Source: Bacteroidales bacterium (GTDB taxonomy: Bacteria > Bacteroidota > Bacteroidia > Bacteroidales > F082). Taken from it: a DNA stretch of 64,000 bases. Position numbers and translations under genes: made by a program. The stretch lies in the NCBI GenBank assembly GCA_016281295.1, contig JAEEII010000184.1, positions 1 to 64,000 of the forward strand, read 5' to 3'. The notes beneath the pieces were generated by a model that worked only from the letters and a program-made list of their open reading frames with translations, did not search any database and was not told the DNA's origin. Shown here piece by piece: positions 38,647 to 47,795 of this stretch (its first letter is position 1; every line of letters starts with the position of its first letter).

Positions 38647-40665
38647 ATGAAAAGAATAAATGTTTTGAGAATCACCGCATTGGCCATCATGTCTATGGCT
38701 TTCCTTGGTGCTTCAGGACAGTCGAAACTGGATAAAAAAGTCTTGATGACCATCGGCGACACCCCAGTCACCGTCAAGGAGTTTTGCGATGTGTATAACA
38801 AAAACAACCTCAAAAGCGATGTCATTGAGAAAAAGTCAGTGGATGAATATCTCGACTTGTTTGTGAACTTCCGGATGAAAGTGATGGAAGCTTACGATCT
38901 GAAACTCGATACCAATGCCAAATTCAAGAAGGAATTTGAGGGCTACCGGAAACAGCTGGCAAAGCCATATTTCACTGACGATCATATCAGCGAAGAACTG
39001 GTGGAAGAAGCCTATCAGCGAAAACAGAAGGACATCAGAGCTTCCCATATCTTGATTACCTGTGACAAGCATGCCCTGCCTTCTGACACCTTGAAGGCCT
39101 ATAACAAAGCGATGGAAATCCGAGAAAAAGCCCTCAAAGGTGAGGACTTCGGTCGTCTCGCCGTGCTGTATTCACAAGATCCTTCCGCCCATGATGTGAA
39201 GGCTACCGAGAAGACCCCGGCTCGTAAAGGCAACCAAGGTGACTTGGGCTATTTCACCGTGTTCGACATGGTGTATCCCTTCGAGTCTGCCGCATATAGC
39301 CTCAGCGAAGGCGAGATTTCAATGCCTGTAAGAAGCGATTTCGGCTACCATCTCATCAAGGTCAGCAGCATCACCGACGCTATGGGCACTATCGACGCAG
39401 CCCATATCTTCCTCGCTTTGCCACAAAATGCCTCCGACGAGGATGTGCAGGCTGTGAAAGAAAAAGCGGAGAACATCTATAAACAACTGGTTGAAAACAA
39501 AGGCTCCAACTGGAACGAAATGGTGCTGAAATATTCTGATGACAATGGCACCAAAAACAACAAAGGCAGCCTCTCTCCTTTTTCAGTCAGCCGTGTCGTC
39601 CCTCAATTTGTCGAGGCTCTCAAGGGCTTGAAACAGGGCGAGTTCTCAAAACCTATCCGCACCAACTATGGCTTCCATATCGTTAAACTGTTGAGCAACA
39701 CCGGTGTCGGCACCTTTGAAAGCGAAAAACAAGGTATTTCAAGCCGTATCGAAAAAGATATGCGCTCCAAGAAGACTGAAGAAGTTGTCATTCAACAGAT
39801 TAAAAAGGATTATGGCTTCAAGGAAAATGTGAATAACCTCAATGGTTTTATGGAGACGGTTGACAGCACGTTGGTGAGAGCTGCCTTCGTGCCCGCCGAA
39901 CAAGTGGATATGAATGCGGAGCTCTTCCGTATCGGAGATGCCAAGAGCACTGTGAGCGATTTTGTGACTTATATCAAATCAAAACAGTCGCCTCAACGAT
40001 TCCTCAGCCCCCATACCTACGCCTACCAACTGTATGACGCTTTCCAGAACCAGAAAGTCCTGGATTACGCGGACCTGCATCTTGAAGAGAAATATCCTGA
40101 TTTCAAAACCCTGGTTCAGGAATACAACGACGGCATCCTGCTCTTTGACCTCATGGAACAACAAGTGTGGAACAAGGCCATCACCGATACCGTTGGCCTG
40201 CAAGAGTTTTATGACCGCAACGCCTCCAAATATATGTGGAAAGACCGCGTCGAAGTTCTCTATGTCACCGTGCCCAAAAAGGAGATGCTTCCCAGAGTGA
40301 GGGAACTTCTCGACGAGAACCTGCCTTTGGACACGCTGAAAGCAGCCTTTGTGCGTGATTCCCTGAATGGCACCTACGTGAAAAAGAACTTCTTCCAGCA
40401 TGGCGAAAACCAGTATGTCGAAGAAACTGAATGGAAAGCTGGCGTGAGAAAAGAATTCCCATCTACCATCGACAACTCCACCACTATCGTCAACATCCTC
40501 CAAGTACGCAAGCCTGAAATCAAGACCTTGCGCGAGGCGAAAGGCCTGGTGACCTCTGACTATCAAGTGGAACTCGAGGAAAAGTGGATGGACGCGCTGC
40601 ATAAAAAATATCCAGTGCAGATTGATGAGAAAGTGCTGAACCAGGTTAGGAAACGCTATCAATGA
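38647..40665 (+). CDS. Periplasmic peptidyl-prolyl isomerase, two parvulin domains
   Basis: 672 residues. The signal peptide ends near FLGASGQ. An N-terminal SurA-like helical region (DTPVTVKEFCDVYNKNN) is followed by two parvulin (PpiC) domains, the first starting at RASHILIT and the second at DAAHIFLAL. The long helical C-terminus ends in LEEKWMDALHKKYPVQIDEKVLNQV. It should act as chaperone and prolyl isomerase for outer-membrane proteins. First of three consecutive folding-factor genes; overlaps the next by four bases. Confidence 0.9.
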   Translation: MKRINVLRITALAIMSMAFLGASGQSKLDKKVLMTIGDTPVTVKEFCDVYNKNNLKSDVIEKKSVDEYLDLFVNFRMKVMEAYDLKLDTNAKFKKEFEGYRKQLAKPYFTDDHISEELVEEAYQRKQKDIRASHILITCDKHALPSDTLKAYNKAMEIREKALKGEDFGRLAVLYSQDPSAHDVKATEKTPARKGNQGDLGYFTVFDMVYPFESAAYSLSEGEISMPVRSDFGYHLIKVSSITDAMGTIDAAHIFLALPQNASDEDVQAVKEKAENIYKQLVENKGSNWNEMVLKYSDDNGTKNNKGSLSPFSVSRVVPQFVEALKGLKQGEFSKPIRTNYGFHIVKLLSNTGVGTFESEKQGISSRIEKDMRSKKTEEVVIQQIKKDYGFKENVNNLNGFMETVDSTLVRAAFVPAEQVDMNAELFRIGDAKSTVSDFVTYIKSKQSPQRFLSPHTYAYQLYDAFQNQKVLDYADLHLEEKYPDFKTLVQEYNDGILLFDLMEQQVWNKAITDTVGLQEFYDRNASKYMWKDRVEVLYVTVPKKEMLPRVRELLDENLPLDTLKAAFVRDSLNGTYVKKNFFQHGENQYVEETEWKAGVRKEFPSTIDNSTTIVNILQVRKPEIKTLREAKGLVTSDYQVELEEKWMDALHKKYPVQIDEKVLNQVRKRYQ

Positions 40666-41510
40666 GAAAACCTGTCCTTTTGGTTCTTGCCCTGCTGGTC
40701 GTCGCTACAGGATGCCGCGATTATCTCGTGAAATCAGATCGTGTGGTGGTGGCGGAATGCTATGGGAATAAGCTCTATGCAGAGGACTTGGCTGGCGTGG
40801 TGTCTGCCGAGGCTAACCGCTTGGACAGCTTGTCCCGTGTCAATGCCTTCATCGACTCCTGGATTCGTCGTCAGCTGCTGATCCATCAGGCGGAAAAAAA
40901 CCTTGCCCCCGATCAACTGGACTTCTCAAAACAACTGCAAGACTATCGCAACTCCTTGGTGATCTATGCATACGAGTCAAAGCTGATTGAGCAATATCTT
41001 GACACGGTGGTTAGCGAGGAAGAACTGAATCAGTATTATGAGGATAACAAACAGAACTTCCAGCTAAGATCGACGATGGTGAAGACCGCCTATGTCATCC
41101 TGGATCAAGATTGTAAACACCGCAAAGAGTTTCAACAGCTGATGAGTAACCGTGATACCTTGATGCTCCCCAAACTTGATGCGTTGGCCACTCATTACGC
41201 GGTGACCAGTTTCCTTGATGTTGATTCCTGGGTGCGTTTTGACGATCTCCTGACCCAAGTGCCCATCGAAGTGTACAACACCGAGAGTTTTCTCAAGAAA
41301 AACAAATTCGTGTCGTTTGAGAAAGACAACCTCGTGTATATGATTCGCTTCGAGGACTATCTTTTGGAGGAGAGCCTTTCTCCTTTGGAGATTGAAAGTG
41401 AGAACATCAAAAATATCATTCTTCTGATGCGACAGAAGACCCTGCTTTCTCAGATGGCCAATGACTTGTACGAGAAAGCTCAAAAGGAAAAAGTGTTTGA
41501 AATCTATTAA
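40662..41510 (+). CDS. Lipoprotein related to SurA-type chaperones
   Basis: 282 residues. The lipobox VVATGC gives lipidation at Cys18. The body resembles the SurA N-terminal and C-terminal helical regions (SRVNAFIDSWIRRQLLIHQAEKNL; YLDTVVSEEELNQYYEDNKQNF), but no convincing parvulin domain lies between them. A chaperone-only role, tethered to the membrane and working with its two parvulin-containing neighbours, is an inference from context. It starts inside the stop of the upstream gene (ATGA) and ends 10 bases before the next. Confidence 0.75.
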   Translation: MRKPVLLVLALLVVATGCRDYLVKSDRVVVAECYGNKLYAEDLAGVVSAEANRLDSLSRVNAFIDSWIRRQLLIHQAEKNLAPDQLDFSKQLQDYRNSLVIYAYESKLIEQYLDTVVSEEELNQYYEDNKQNFQLRSTMVKTAYVILDQDCKHRKEFQQLMSNRDTLMLPKLDALATHYAVTSFLDVDSWVRFDDLLTQVPIEVYNTESFLKKNKFVSFEKDNLVYMIRFEDYLLEESLSPLEIESENIKNIILLMRQKTLLSQMANDLYEKAQKEKVFEIY

Positions 41511-41520
41511 AGACGTAATT

Positions 41521-42903
41521 ATGTTGAAAAGAATCGTGTTACTGACAATGATGGCCATCTCTCTGGCCGCCTCGGCTCAGCCTAAAAGCAGCTCGCAAGT
41601 CGTGGACAAGGTGGTCGCAGTGGTCGGCAAGAATATCATCCTTCAGTCGGACGTGGAGAGCCAATACCTGCAATACCGGATGCAGGTCGGCACGGAAGGT
41701 GCTGGGTCATCAGTTCGTTGTGAGATTCTGGAGGACCTGCTGTTTCAGAAACTGATGTTGAATCAGGCGGAGATGGACAGCCTCACCGTTTCGGATGATG
41801 AGGTGGAAGCAGAACTCAGCCGCCGTATCAGCGACTTGATTGGTCGTGCGGGATCTCAGGAGAAACTGGAGTCAGTGTTTAACAAAACCATGTCAGAAAT
41901 CAAAGACGAGCTTCGCCGGATGGTCAAAGACAAGATGCTGCAAGACCAAGTCAAAGCTGACATCCTGAAAGGAGTGGTGGTGACTCCCGCCGAAGTCAAG
42001 AGTTTTTTCCAGCGGATGCCCCAAGACAGCCTGCCTATGATCGACACTGAATATGAAATCGCACAGATTGTGAAACGTCCCCCCATCAGCATCGATGAGA
42101 AGCTGAAAGTGAAAGACCAACTCTATCAGTTACGTCGCCGTATCCTCGATGGGGAGAGCTTCTCCATGATGGCTGTCCTGTATTCTGAGGATCCAGGCTC
42201 TGCCAAGAAAGGCGGTGAACTAGGCTTCAGAGGACGCGGTGAGTTTGCTCAAGAGTTTGAGAACGTGGCGTTTAATCTCAAAGAAGGCGAGATTTCGGAA
42301 GTGGTGGAGACTCAGTTCGGTTTCCATATCATACAGCTGATTGAACGAAGAGGAGACTATGTCAACTGCCGCCATATCTTGATGACTGCCAAAGTACCTG
42401 TCGAGGCTCTTGAAGAGGCTCAACATGAGCTCGACTCCGCTGCCGCACTCATCAGAAGCGGTGAGATGACCTTCGAGGAGGCTTGTAAAAAGTTCAGCGA
42501 CGATGACTCCAAAACCAACGGTGGCTATATCATGAACCCTGCCTACGGAGGCAACCGTCTTGGCCTTCAAGACCTTCAGGAACTGGAAGGCTATTTCCCG
42601 GAACTGAAAAACCTGGCTTTCGTCATCAGCAAACTCGATGTCAACCAAGTGAGTGACCCAGTCCCCATGACCACCAGCGACAATAAAGACGCATTCCGTC
42701 TCGTCGTGGTGAAGAAAAAAATCGACGCCCACAAGGCGAATTTGACCGATGACTACGCTCGTGTCCAGACATGGGCCGTCAGTGATAAAAACCAACAGGC
42801 CATCGCAAACTGGATTCGCCAAAAGGCTAAGAAAGCCTTCATCCATATTGACAAGGATTTCGCCGATTGCGACTTCCATTTCGAATGGCAAGTGAAAGAA
42901 TAA
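41521..42903 (+). CDS. SurA-like periplasmic chaperone/prolyl isomerase
   Basis: 460 residues from the ATG at 41521, which opens the signal peptide MLKRIVLLTMMAISLAASAQ; an upstream in-frame start inside the previous gene is not used. The SurA N-domain (VDKVVAVVGKNIILQSDVESQYLQ) is followed by two parvulin domains (around YEIAQIVKRPP and YVNCRHILMTAKVP). Order and length match SurA, which escorts barrel proteins to the BAM complex. Third member of the folding-factor run. Confidence 0.9.
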   Translation: MLKRIVLLTMMAISLAASAQPKSSSQVVDKVVAVVGKNIILQSDVESQYLQYRMQVGTEGAGSSVRCEILEDLLFQKLMLNQAEMDSLTVSDDEVEAELSRRISDLIGRAGSQEKLESVFNKTMSEIKDELRRMVKDKMLQDQVKADILKGVVVTPAEVKSFFQRMPQDSLPMIDTEYEIAQIVKRPPISIDEKLKVKDQLYQLRRRILDGESFSMMAVLYSEDPGSAKKGGELGFRGRGEFAQEFENVAFNLKEGEISEVVETQFGFHIIQLIERRGDYVNCRHILMTAKVPVEALEEAQHELDSAAALIRSGEMTFEEACKKFSDDDSKTNGGYIMNPAYGGNRLGLQDLQELEGYFPELKNLAFVISKLDVNQVSDPVPMTTSDNKDAFRLVVVKKKIDAHKANLTDDYARVQTWAVSDKNQQAIANWIRQKAKKAFIHIDKDFADCDFHFEWQVKE

Positions 42904-42940
42904 AAAGGAATAACCAGTATAACTTAGAAACACTGCATCA

Positions 42941-43903
42941 ATGTATAATTCCGACATCGAAGGAGCCAAAGCTCTGGTGGAGAAATATAGCCGGTTGCGT
43001 CAAGAGATCGGCAAGGTGATTGTGGGTCAGGAAGAAATCGTCCATAACACCATTCTGTCTATTTTTTGTCAGGGACATGTCTTGTTAGTGGGTGTCCCGG
43101 GGTTGGCAAAGACCTTGCTTGTCAACACAATCGGACAGGCCTTGGGACTCAGCTTCAGCCGTATCCAGTTTACACCTGACCTGATGCCATCCGATATCGT
43201 CGGTACCGAGATCCTGAATGAGTCGAGACAATTCCATTTCGTAAAAGGTCCGGTGTTCGCCAATATCGTGCTTGCCGACGAAATCAACCGTACCCCTCCA
43301 AAGACCCAAGCCGCTTTGCTTGAGGCTATGCAGGAGAAGTGCATCACTGTGTCGGGTAAGACGTATCGTCTGGAAGAGCCTTTCTTTGTGCTGGCCACCC
43401 AGAACCCCATTGAGCAGGAAGGTACCTATCCCTTGCCTGAGGCACAACTTGACCGTTTCATGTTTAACTTGCAGTTGGGTTATCCTTCCTATCAGGAGGA
43501 AGTGGACATCGTGAAAAACACCACGGTAGGGAAGGAGGTGAAGGTAACCCCAGTCCTCTCTCCGGAAGAGATTATCTATTTCCAACAACTGGTGCGTAGG
43601 GTGCCTGTCTCCGACCATGTCTATGAATATGCGGTGGCTTTGTCAGCCAAAACCCGTCCAGGAACACCTTCCGCCCACGAATGGGCCAACCGTTTCTTGA
43701 GCTGGGGCGCTGGACCTCGTGCCTCACAATACCTCATCATTGGCGCTAAAGCCAATGCTTTGCTGGCCGGGAAATACGCGCCCGACATCGAAGATGTGCG
43801 ACAGGTAGCCATTCCCATTCTGCGGCACCGTATCATCAGAAACTATTCCGCCGAGGCAGAAGGCGTGAGCATCGAAGACATCATCAACGAGCTGATGAGA
43901 TAA
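42941..43903 (+). CDS. MoxR-family AAA+ ATPase
   Basis: 320 residues. Walker A GVPGLAKTLL, Walker B VLADEINRTPPKTQAALLEAMQE, sensor ATQNPIEQEGTYPLPEAQLDRF, and the C-terminal AAA lid. MoxR ATPases assist assembly or activation of partner proteins, usually with DUF58 and von Willebrand A genes downstream. Here a terminator follows at once, so the usual partners are missing locally. It may be co-transcribed with the SurA-type genes (37-base gap). Confidence 0.93.
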   Translation: MYNSDIEGAKALVEKYSRLRQEIGKVIVGQEEIVHNTILSIFCQGHVLLVGVPGLAKTLLVNTIGQALGLSFSRIQFTPDLMPSDIVGTEILNESRQFHFVKGPVFANIVLADEINRTPPKTQAALLEAMQEKCITVSGKTYRLEEPFFVLATQNPIEQEGTYPLPEAQLDRFMFNLQLGYPSYQEEVDIVKNTTVGKEVKVTPVLSPEEIIYFQQLVRRVPVSDHVYEYAVALSAKTRPGTPSAHEWANRFLSWGAGPRASQYLIIGAKANALLAGKYAPDIEDVRQVAIPILRHRIIRNYSAEAEGVSIEDIINELMR

Positions 43904-43907
43904 AAAC

Positions 43908-43937
43908 AAGAGAGACCGACAGTTGCCGGTCTCTCTT
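43908..43937 (+). terminator. Terminator after moxR
   Basis: An 11-bp perfect stem (AAGAGAGACCG/CGGTCTCTCTT) with an 8-base loop. The A/T flanks suit both directions, and it sits between convergent moxR and the XRE gene. Confidence 0.85.
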
Positions 43938-43968
43938 CTTATGAATTCCAATGGGAAAAAACTTCTTG

Positions 43969-44289
43969 TTAGACTCCCTGGTTCGAGGAGATTCTTCTCT
44001 TGGCCTCTTTGGAGAAAATGGAGAAGAAGTCTCTGTGAAGGATGATGGAGATGCGCATCAACAACTCAGTGTCGATGTCTTGGCGACGGAAGATGTTGTA
44101 CACGTTGGTGCGGTCGCAGTCAAGCTTCCGAGCCAGCCATGACACCGTGCGCTCTTGGTTTTTCAACTCTTGTTGGATGGTGGTACCAATGAAAATGGCG
44201 TTTTCATCACCTTCAGCAGCCGTGGCTCTCTTGGCTCTCGGCTTTCTCGTAACCTTCTTGGTTTCTTTGATCTCGTTTGTGTTTTCCAT
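43969..44289 (-). CDS. Small XRE-type helix-turn-helix protein
   Basis: 106 residues. A basic, low-complexity N-terminus (KKVTRKPRAKRATAAEGDEN) precedes a compact HTH domain (SWLARKLDCDRTNVYNIFRRQDIDTELLMRISIIL), with the recognition helix around CDRTNVYNIF. Likely a DNA-binding regulator of the kind common in Bacteroidales; no ligand or partner domain. The upstream 435 bases contain no other gene in support and carry a large inverted repeat, suggesting a long structured leader. Confidence 0.8.
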   Translation of the reverse strand: MENTNEIKETKKVTRKPRAKRATAAEGDENAIFIGTTIQQELKNQERTVSWLARKLDCDRTNVYNIFRRQDIDTELLMRISIILHRDFFSIFSKEAKRRISSNQGV

Positions 44290-44336
44290 GATCTATTGCA
44301 GGTTTTGTTGGCAATACTCCCCACAAGCTAAAAAAG

Positions 44337-44510
44337 ATGTGGGATCACTATTCACGTGTACAGAAAGCCTAGGGAAAACCTGTAATCTCATAGTGTGTCC
44401 CACATCCATAAAAACAGAAATGATACACTAGCTATATTGAGATTGTTGTTCCGATGGCGGGTGACCATGACGTTCCAAGAAATGTTTCCTAGGCTTTTCT
44501 CTTCACGTGA
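44337..44510 (-). repeat. Nested inverted repeats in the XRE leader
   Basis: The outer arms are TTCACGTG plus an AAGCCTAGG-containing block at 44351-44376 and their imperfect reverse complement at 44485-44511 (27 bases). Inside, AATCTCA-TAGTGT at about 44384-44398 faces a matching complement at about 44423-44447. ATGTGGGA at 44337-44344 is the exact complement of TCCCACAT at 44398-44405, giving an alternative pairing. Confidence 0.75.
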
Positions 44511-44598
44511 AATAATCGCTAATGCCGTTTGTTAGTAATTATAATAGTTGATTTGTATCTTTTTTTTTGTTTCTATTTCTAATTTTTCTTTTGCCATG

Positions 44599-44606
44599 CA
44601 AATATA
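44599..44606 (-). promoter_or_regulatory. -7 box for the XRE leader transcript
   Basis: TATATTTG read on the minus strand (44606 to 44599) fits TAnnTTTG. No clear -33 box. Confidence 0.5.
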
Positions 44607-44724
44607 GTAATTTATATTTCATATTGCCGACAGAAGTATAAAATTATCGAAAAAAAATCGATAAAAACCAATTATAATGCTGATAATTAATTATTTAGAT
44701 ACTTTAATTTATTTTCATTCTAAA

Positions 44725-45393
44725 TTAGTTGTCAATGAGAAATACAGCAATTTGCCGTGGACCGTAAACTCCAGAGACGAGGTGTTGCTCGATGTCGTAG
44801 GTTCTCGTCATGCCAGTGATGAGGATGGCTTGGCGGGCTTTTTGTTCCCCCAGCCGCTTTTTGAGGCTGTGAAGGGCTTCCTTCAAACCACTGACGATCT
44901 GTTCGGTATGTGCCAGAACGAGCAGGACATCGGCTTGGCTGAAGAGCTGTCGGCTCATGTTGTCCTCATCGGTGATCAGGATGCTGCCCGTTTGCGCCAC
45001 TAAATGCTCGCATCGAGTGAAGACGACGCGTTTGAGGTTTTCTCCTTCTGGCATCTTCTCTTGGTATCTCACCGAATAGCGGTCCAGCAAGGTTTGCATG
45101 GAGGGTTGGTTGCACCACAACGGCTCCCATCCGTTCTGAGGAGCTAGCTGTCTCATGCATTCCCCAAACTCCGCCTCGCTTTCAAGGTAGATGAAGATGC
45201 CCCCCATTTCCTTGAATTTCTGGACGAAGGTGATGGCGTTGCCGTCTTCTTCCTTGATGGGCTTCCAAGTGTCAGTCCGCAGGTCTATGTCCTTGAACAT
45301 GGCCTCTGGCTTCTCGATTGTGGCGTTCCTCACCTTTGCGAGGATCTGCTCTTTGTTGGTAGTTCCTTTGTCTGATCCCTTTCTATCCTTCAT
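44725..45393 (-). CDS. LUD-domain protein (LutC/YkgG family)
   Basis: 222 residues from the ATG at 45393, which overlaps the end of ftsH by 11 bases; an upstream TTG is less likely. The LUD domain is shown by GSILITDEDNMSRQLFSQADVLLVLAHTEQIVSGLKEAL and the closing GPRQIAVFLIDN. LutC acts with LutA and LutB in lactate oxidation, but neither is present here and the gene is tied to ftsH, so its role in this setting is unclear. Confidence 0.82.
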   Translation of the reverse strand: MKDRKGSDKGTTNKEQILAKVRNATIEKPEAMFKDIDLRTDTWKPIKEEDGNAITFVQKFKEMGGIFIYLESEAEFGECMRQLAPQNGWEPLWCNQPSMQTLLDRYSVRYQEKMPEGENLKRVVFTRCEHLVAQTGSILITDEDNMSRQLFSQADVLLVLAHTEQIVSGLKEALHSLKKRLGEQKARQAILITGMTRTYDIEQHLVSGVYGPRQIAVFLIDN

Positions 45394-47275
45394 GGTTCTC
45401 AAGATTGTTTTCGTTGTTGTTCCAAGGGCGTTTCCCGAAGATCAGTTCCAGGTCTTCGCCAAAGATGACTTCTTTTTCAATCAGTTTCTCGGCCAGCTGG
45501 GTCAGTCCGTCCTTATGGCTGTTGAGGATGGAGATGGCTTCTTGGTAGGCTTTTTCGACCAGCTTGCTCACTTGCTTGTCGATGGTCTCGGCGGTGGATT
45601 CGCTATAGGGCTTGGTCAGGCTGTAGTCCTGCTGGCCAGTGGAGTCATAGTAGCTCAGGTTACCAATGACTTCGTCGAGTCCGTAGTAGGTGACCATGGC
45701 GAAGGCTTGTTTGGTGACTTTCTCAAGGTCTGACAAAGCCCCGGTGGAAATCTGTCCGAAGATTACTTGCTCGGCGGCACGTCCGCCCATGGTGGCGATC
45801 ATCTCGTGGTAGAGCTGTTCTTTGGTGGTGATCTGGCGTTCTTCGGGGAGATACCAAGCCGCGCCTAACGACTTGCCTCGTGGCACGATGGTGACTTTAA
45901 CCAGAGGATGGGCGTATTGTAGCAACCAGCTGGTGGTGGCATGACCAGCTTCGTGGAAGGCGATGACCTTCTTCTCGTCGGCAGTGATGATTTTGTTTTT
46001 CTTTTCAAGGCCTCCGATGATGCGGTCGATGGCATCCAGGAAGTCTTGTTTCTCAATGGATTCCTTGCCTTTACGGGCAGCCATCAGCGCGGCTTCGTTG
46101 CACACGTTGGCGATGTCGGCTCCAGAGAATCCGGGAGTCTGTTTTGCCAGGAACTCGCGGTCCACATCGTTGCCGAGCTTCAAGTTGCGCATGTGTACCT
46201 CGAAGATCTCTTGGCGACCAATCAGGTCGGGAAGCTCTACGTAGATCTGGCGGTCGAAACGGCCCGCACGCATCAGAGCCTTGTCGAGAATGTCGGCACG
46301 GTTGGTGGCGGCCAGGACGATGACACCTGTGTTGGTCCCAAATCCGTCCATCTCAGTGAGGAGCTGGTTCAGGGTGCTCTCACGTTCGTCGTTGCCACCA
46401 GTGAAGGCGTTCTTGCCACGGGCGCGTCCGATGGCGTCAATCTCGTCGATGAAGATGATGCAGGGCGACTTCTCCTTGGCGTTCTTGAACAGGTCGCGCA
46501 CACGAGAGGCTCCCACACCTACGAACATCTCCACGAAGTCGGATCCTGAAATGCTAAAGAAAGGCACGTTGGCCTCGCCTGCTACCGACTTGGCCAACAA
46601 GGTCTTGCCAGTTCCGGGAGGACCTACCAGCAACACGCCCTTCGGAATCTTGCCGCCCAACTTGGTGTATTTCTCTGGATTCTTCAGGAAATCAACGATT
46701 TCCATGATCTCTACCTTGGCCTCTTCCAAGCCAGCTACGTCTTTAAAGGTCACATTGACCGGGACACTGTCTTTGTCGAATAGCTGTGCCTTCGACTTCC
46801 CGATGTTGAAGATCTGTCCTCCGCCTCCCATGGCTCCTCGCCCCATGCCGCGCATGAGCAGGATCCAAAACACAATCAAGAGGATGAGGGGCAGCCATCC
46901 GATCAAAAACTCGCCTCCCCAGCTCTTGCGTTGTATGTTGTTGATGTAAACTGGGTCTTTGATGTTATGGTCGCGCTGCACCTGGTCCACCGACTCCTCG
47001 AAACGGTCGAGAGAGCCGATGCGGTAAGTGTATCTCACCGTTTTAGGATCCTCTTTCAGATAAATCTCCGCAATCTCCTTGTTCACCAAATCGATTTTCG
47101 ACACCTCTCCGCGTTGAAGCAACTCGTTCAGCTGCCCCATGTCGATGTCTTCTCTCACGGTCTCGTCCTTGCCTGCAAAATACAGGGCAAATAAAACGAC
47201 CGTCAGGATGGCATAAATCCAATAAAAGTTGAATTTCTTTCTGTTCCCAGACTTGGGTTGTTGGTTGTTTTCCAT
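45383..47275 (-). CDS. ftsH: ATP-dependent zinc metalloprotease FtsH
   Basis: 630 residues, membrane AAA+ protease. Two transmembrane helices flank a periplasmic domain (about 14-30 and 118-137). The AAA module has Walker [14 protein letters not shown], Walker [12 protein letters not shown] and the second region of homology [19 protein letters not shown]. The zinc site is FHEAGHA, with the third ligand downstream. It degrades membrane and unstable cytosolic proteins. The Asn-rich tail [12 protein letters not shown] is typical of Bacteroidota. Between rsfS (15 bases upstream) and the LUD gene. Confidence 0.97.
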   Translation of the reverse strand: MENNQQPKSGNRKKFNFYWIYAILTVVLFALYFAGKDETVREDIDMGQLNELLQRGEVSKIDLVNKEIAEIYLKEDPKTVRYTYRIGSLDRFEESVDQVQRDHNIKDPVYINNIQRKSWGGEFLIGWLPLILLIVFWILLMRGMGRGAMGGGGQIFNIGKSKAQLFDKDSVPVNVTFKDVAGLEEAKVEIMEIVDFLKNPEKYTKLGGKIPKGVLLVGPPGTGKTLLAKSVAGEANVPFFSISGSDFVEMFVGVGASRVRDLFKNAKEKSPCIIFIDEIDAIGRARGKNAFTGGNDERESTLNQLLTEMDGFGTNTGVIVLAATNRADILDKALMRAGRFDRQIYVELPDLIGRQEIFEVHMRNLKLGNDVDREFLAKQTPGFSGADIANVCNEAALMAARKGKESIEKQDFLDAIDRIIGGLEKKNKIITADEKKVIAFHEAGHATTSWLLQYAHPLVKVTIVPRGKSLGAAWYLPEERQITTKEQLYHEMIATMGGRAAEQVIFGQISTGALSDLEKVTKQAFAMVTYYGLDEVIGNLSYYDSTGQQDYSLTKPYSESTAETIDKQVSKLVEKAYQEAISILNSHKDGLTQLAEKLIEKEVIFGEDLELIFGKRPWNNNENNLENHEG

Positions 47276-47290
47276 AAAAACGGGTTTGTT

Positions 47291-47665
47291 TTAGTTGTTC
47301 TCCTTCACGATGCGCTCGGCGTCGGCCCAAAGCTCTTCCAGCTGGTAGAAGCTGCGCGCCGATTGTAAAAAGATGTGGACGACGACATCGACAAAGTCAA
47401 TCAAGATCCATTCGGTGTTGTCCTTGCCCTCGATATGGTAAGGCTTCACACCGGTCTTTTCCAGCACCTCATCCTCTACCTTGTCGGCAATGGCCTCCAC
47501 CTGCGTCTTCGAGGTGGCATGGCAAATCACAAAATAATCGGTCACCGCTGTGCCCGTCTCTCTTAAATCCAGCGTGACAATCTCTTTTCCCTTGACGGAA
47601 TCCATGGCTTCCACTACGGTAGCCACAATTTGTTCTGTGTTATCAGACTGATGTCTAACTCTCAT
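47291..47665 (-). CDS. rsfS: Ribosomal silencing factor RsfS
   Basis: 124 residues. Binds uL14 and blocks subunit joining when nutrients are short. Family blocks are GKEIVTLDLRETGTAVTDYFVICHATSKTQVEAIAD and EWILIDFVDVVVHIF, with YQLEELWADAE at the end. First gene of the rsfS-ftsH-LUD unit. Confidence 0.95.
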   Translation of the reverse strand: MRVRHQSDNTEQIVATVVEAMDSVKGKEIVTLDLRETGTAVTDYFVICHATSKTQVEAIADKVEDEVLEKTGVKPYHIEGKDNTEWILIDFVDVVVHIFLQSARSFYQLEELWADAERIVKENN

Positions 47666-47703
47666 GTTCGTGTTTCTTCTGATACCTTAATATTAATAAA
47701 CTA

Positions 47704-47711
47704 CAAAAATA
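47704..47711 (-). promoter_or_regulatory. -7 box for rsfS-ftsH-LUD
   Basis: TATTTTTG on the minus strand, about 40 bases ahead of rsfS. No TTTG at the standard spacing. Confidence 0.5.
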
Positions 47712-47795
47712 CACAAATAGTTTAAAACTGCTCTCATTTTTTCATCGGATTGGAAAAAAATGTGTATTTTCGTGCTTTCAATGGAATAGAGAGTT

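Larger units (their letters stand above)
44290..44724 (-). other. Non-coding leader/intergenic region upstream of the XRE gene
   Basis: 435 bases without a convincing gene. On the minus strand a -7 box lies at 44606-44599, so the XRE mRNA would begin with about 300 untranslated bases containing the nested inverted repeats listed separately. Bases 44607-44724 are very AT-rich. A 38-codon minus-strand frame (44409-44293) opens in the leader but is unproven. Confidence 0.6.
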
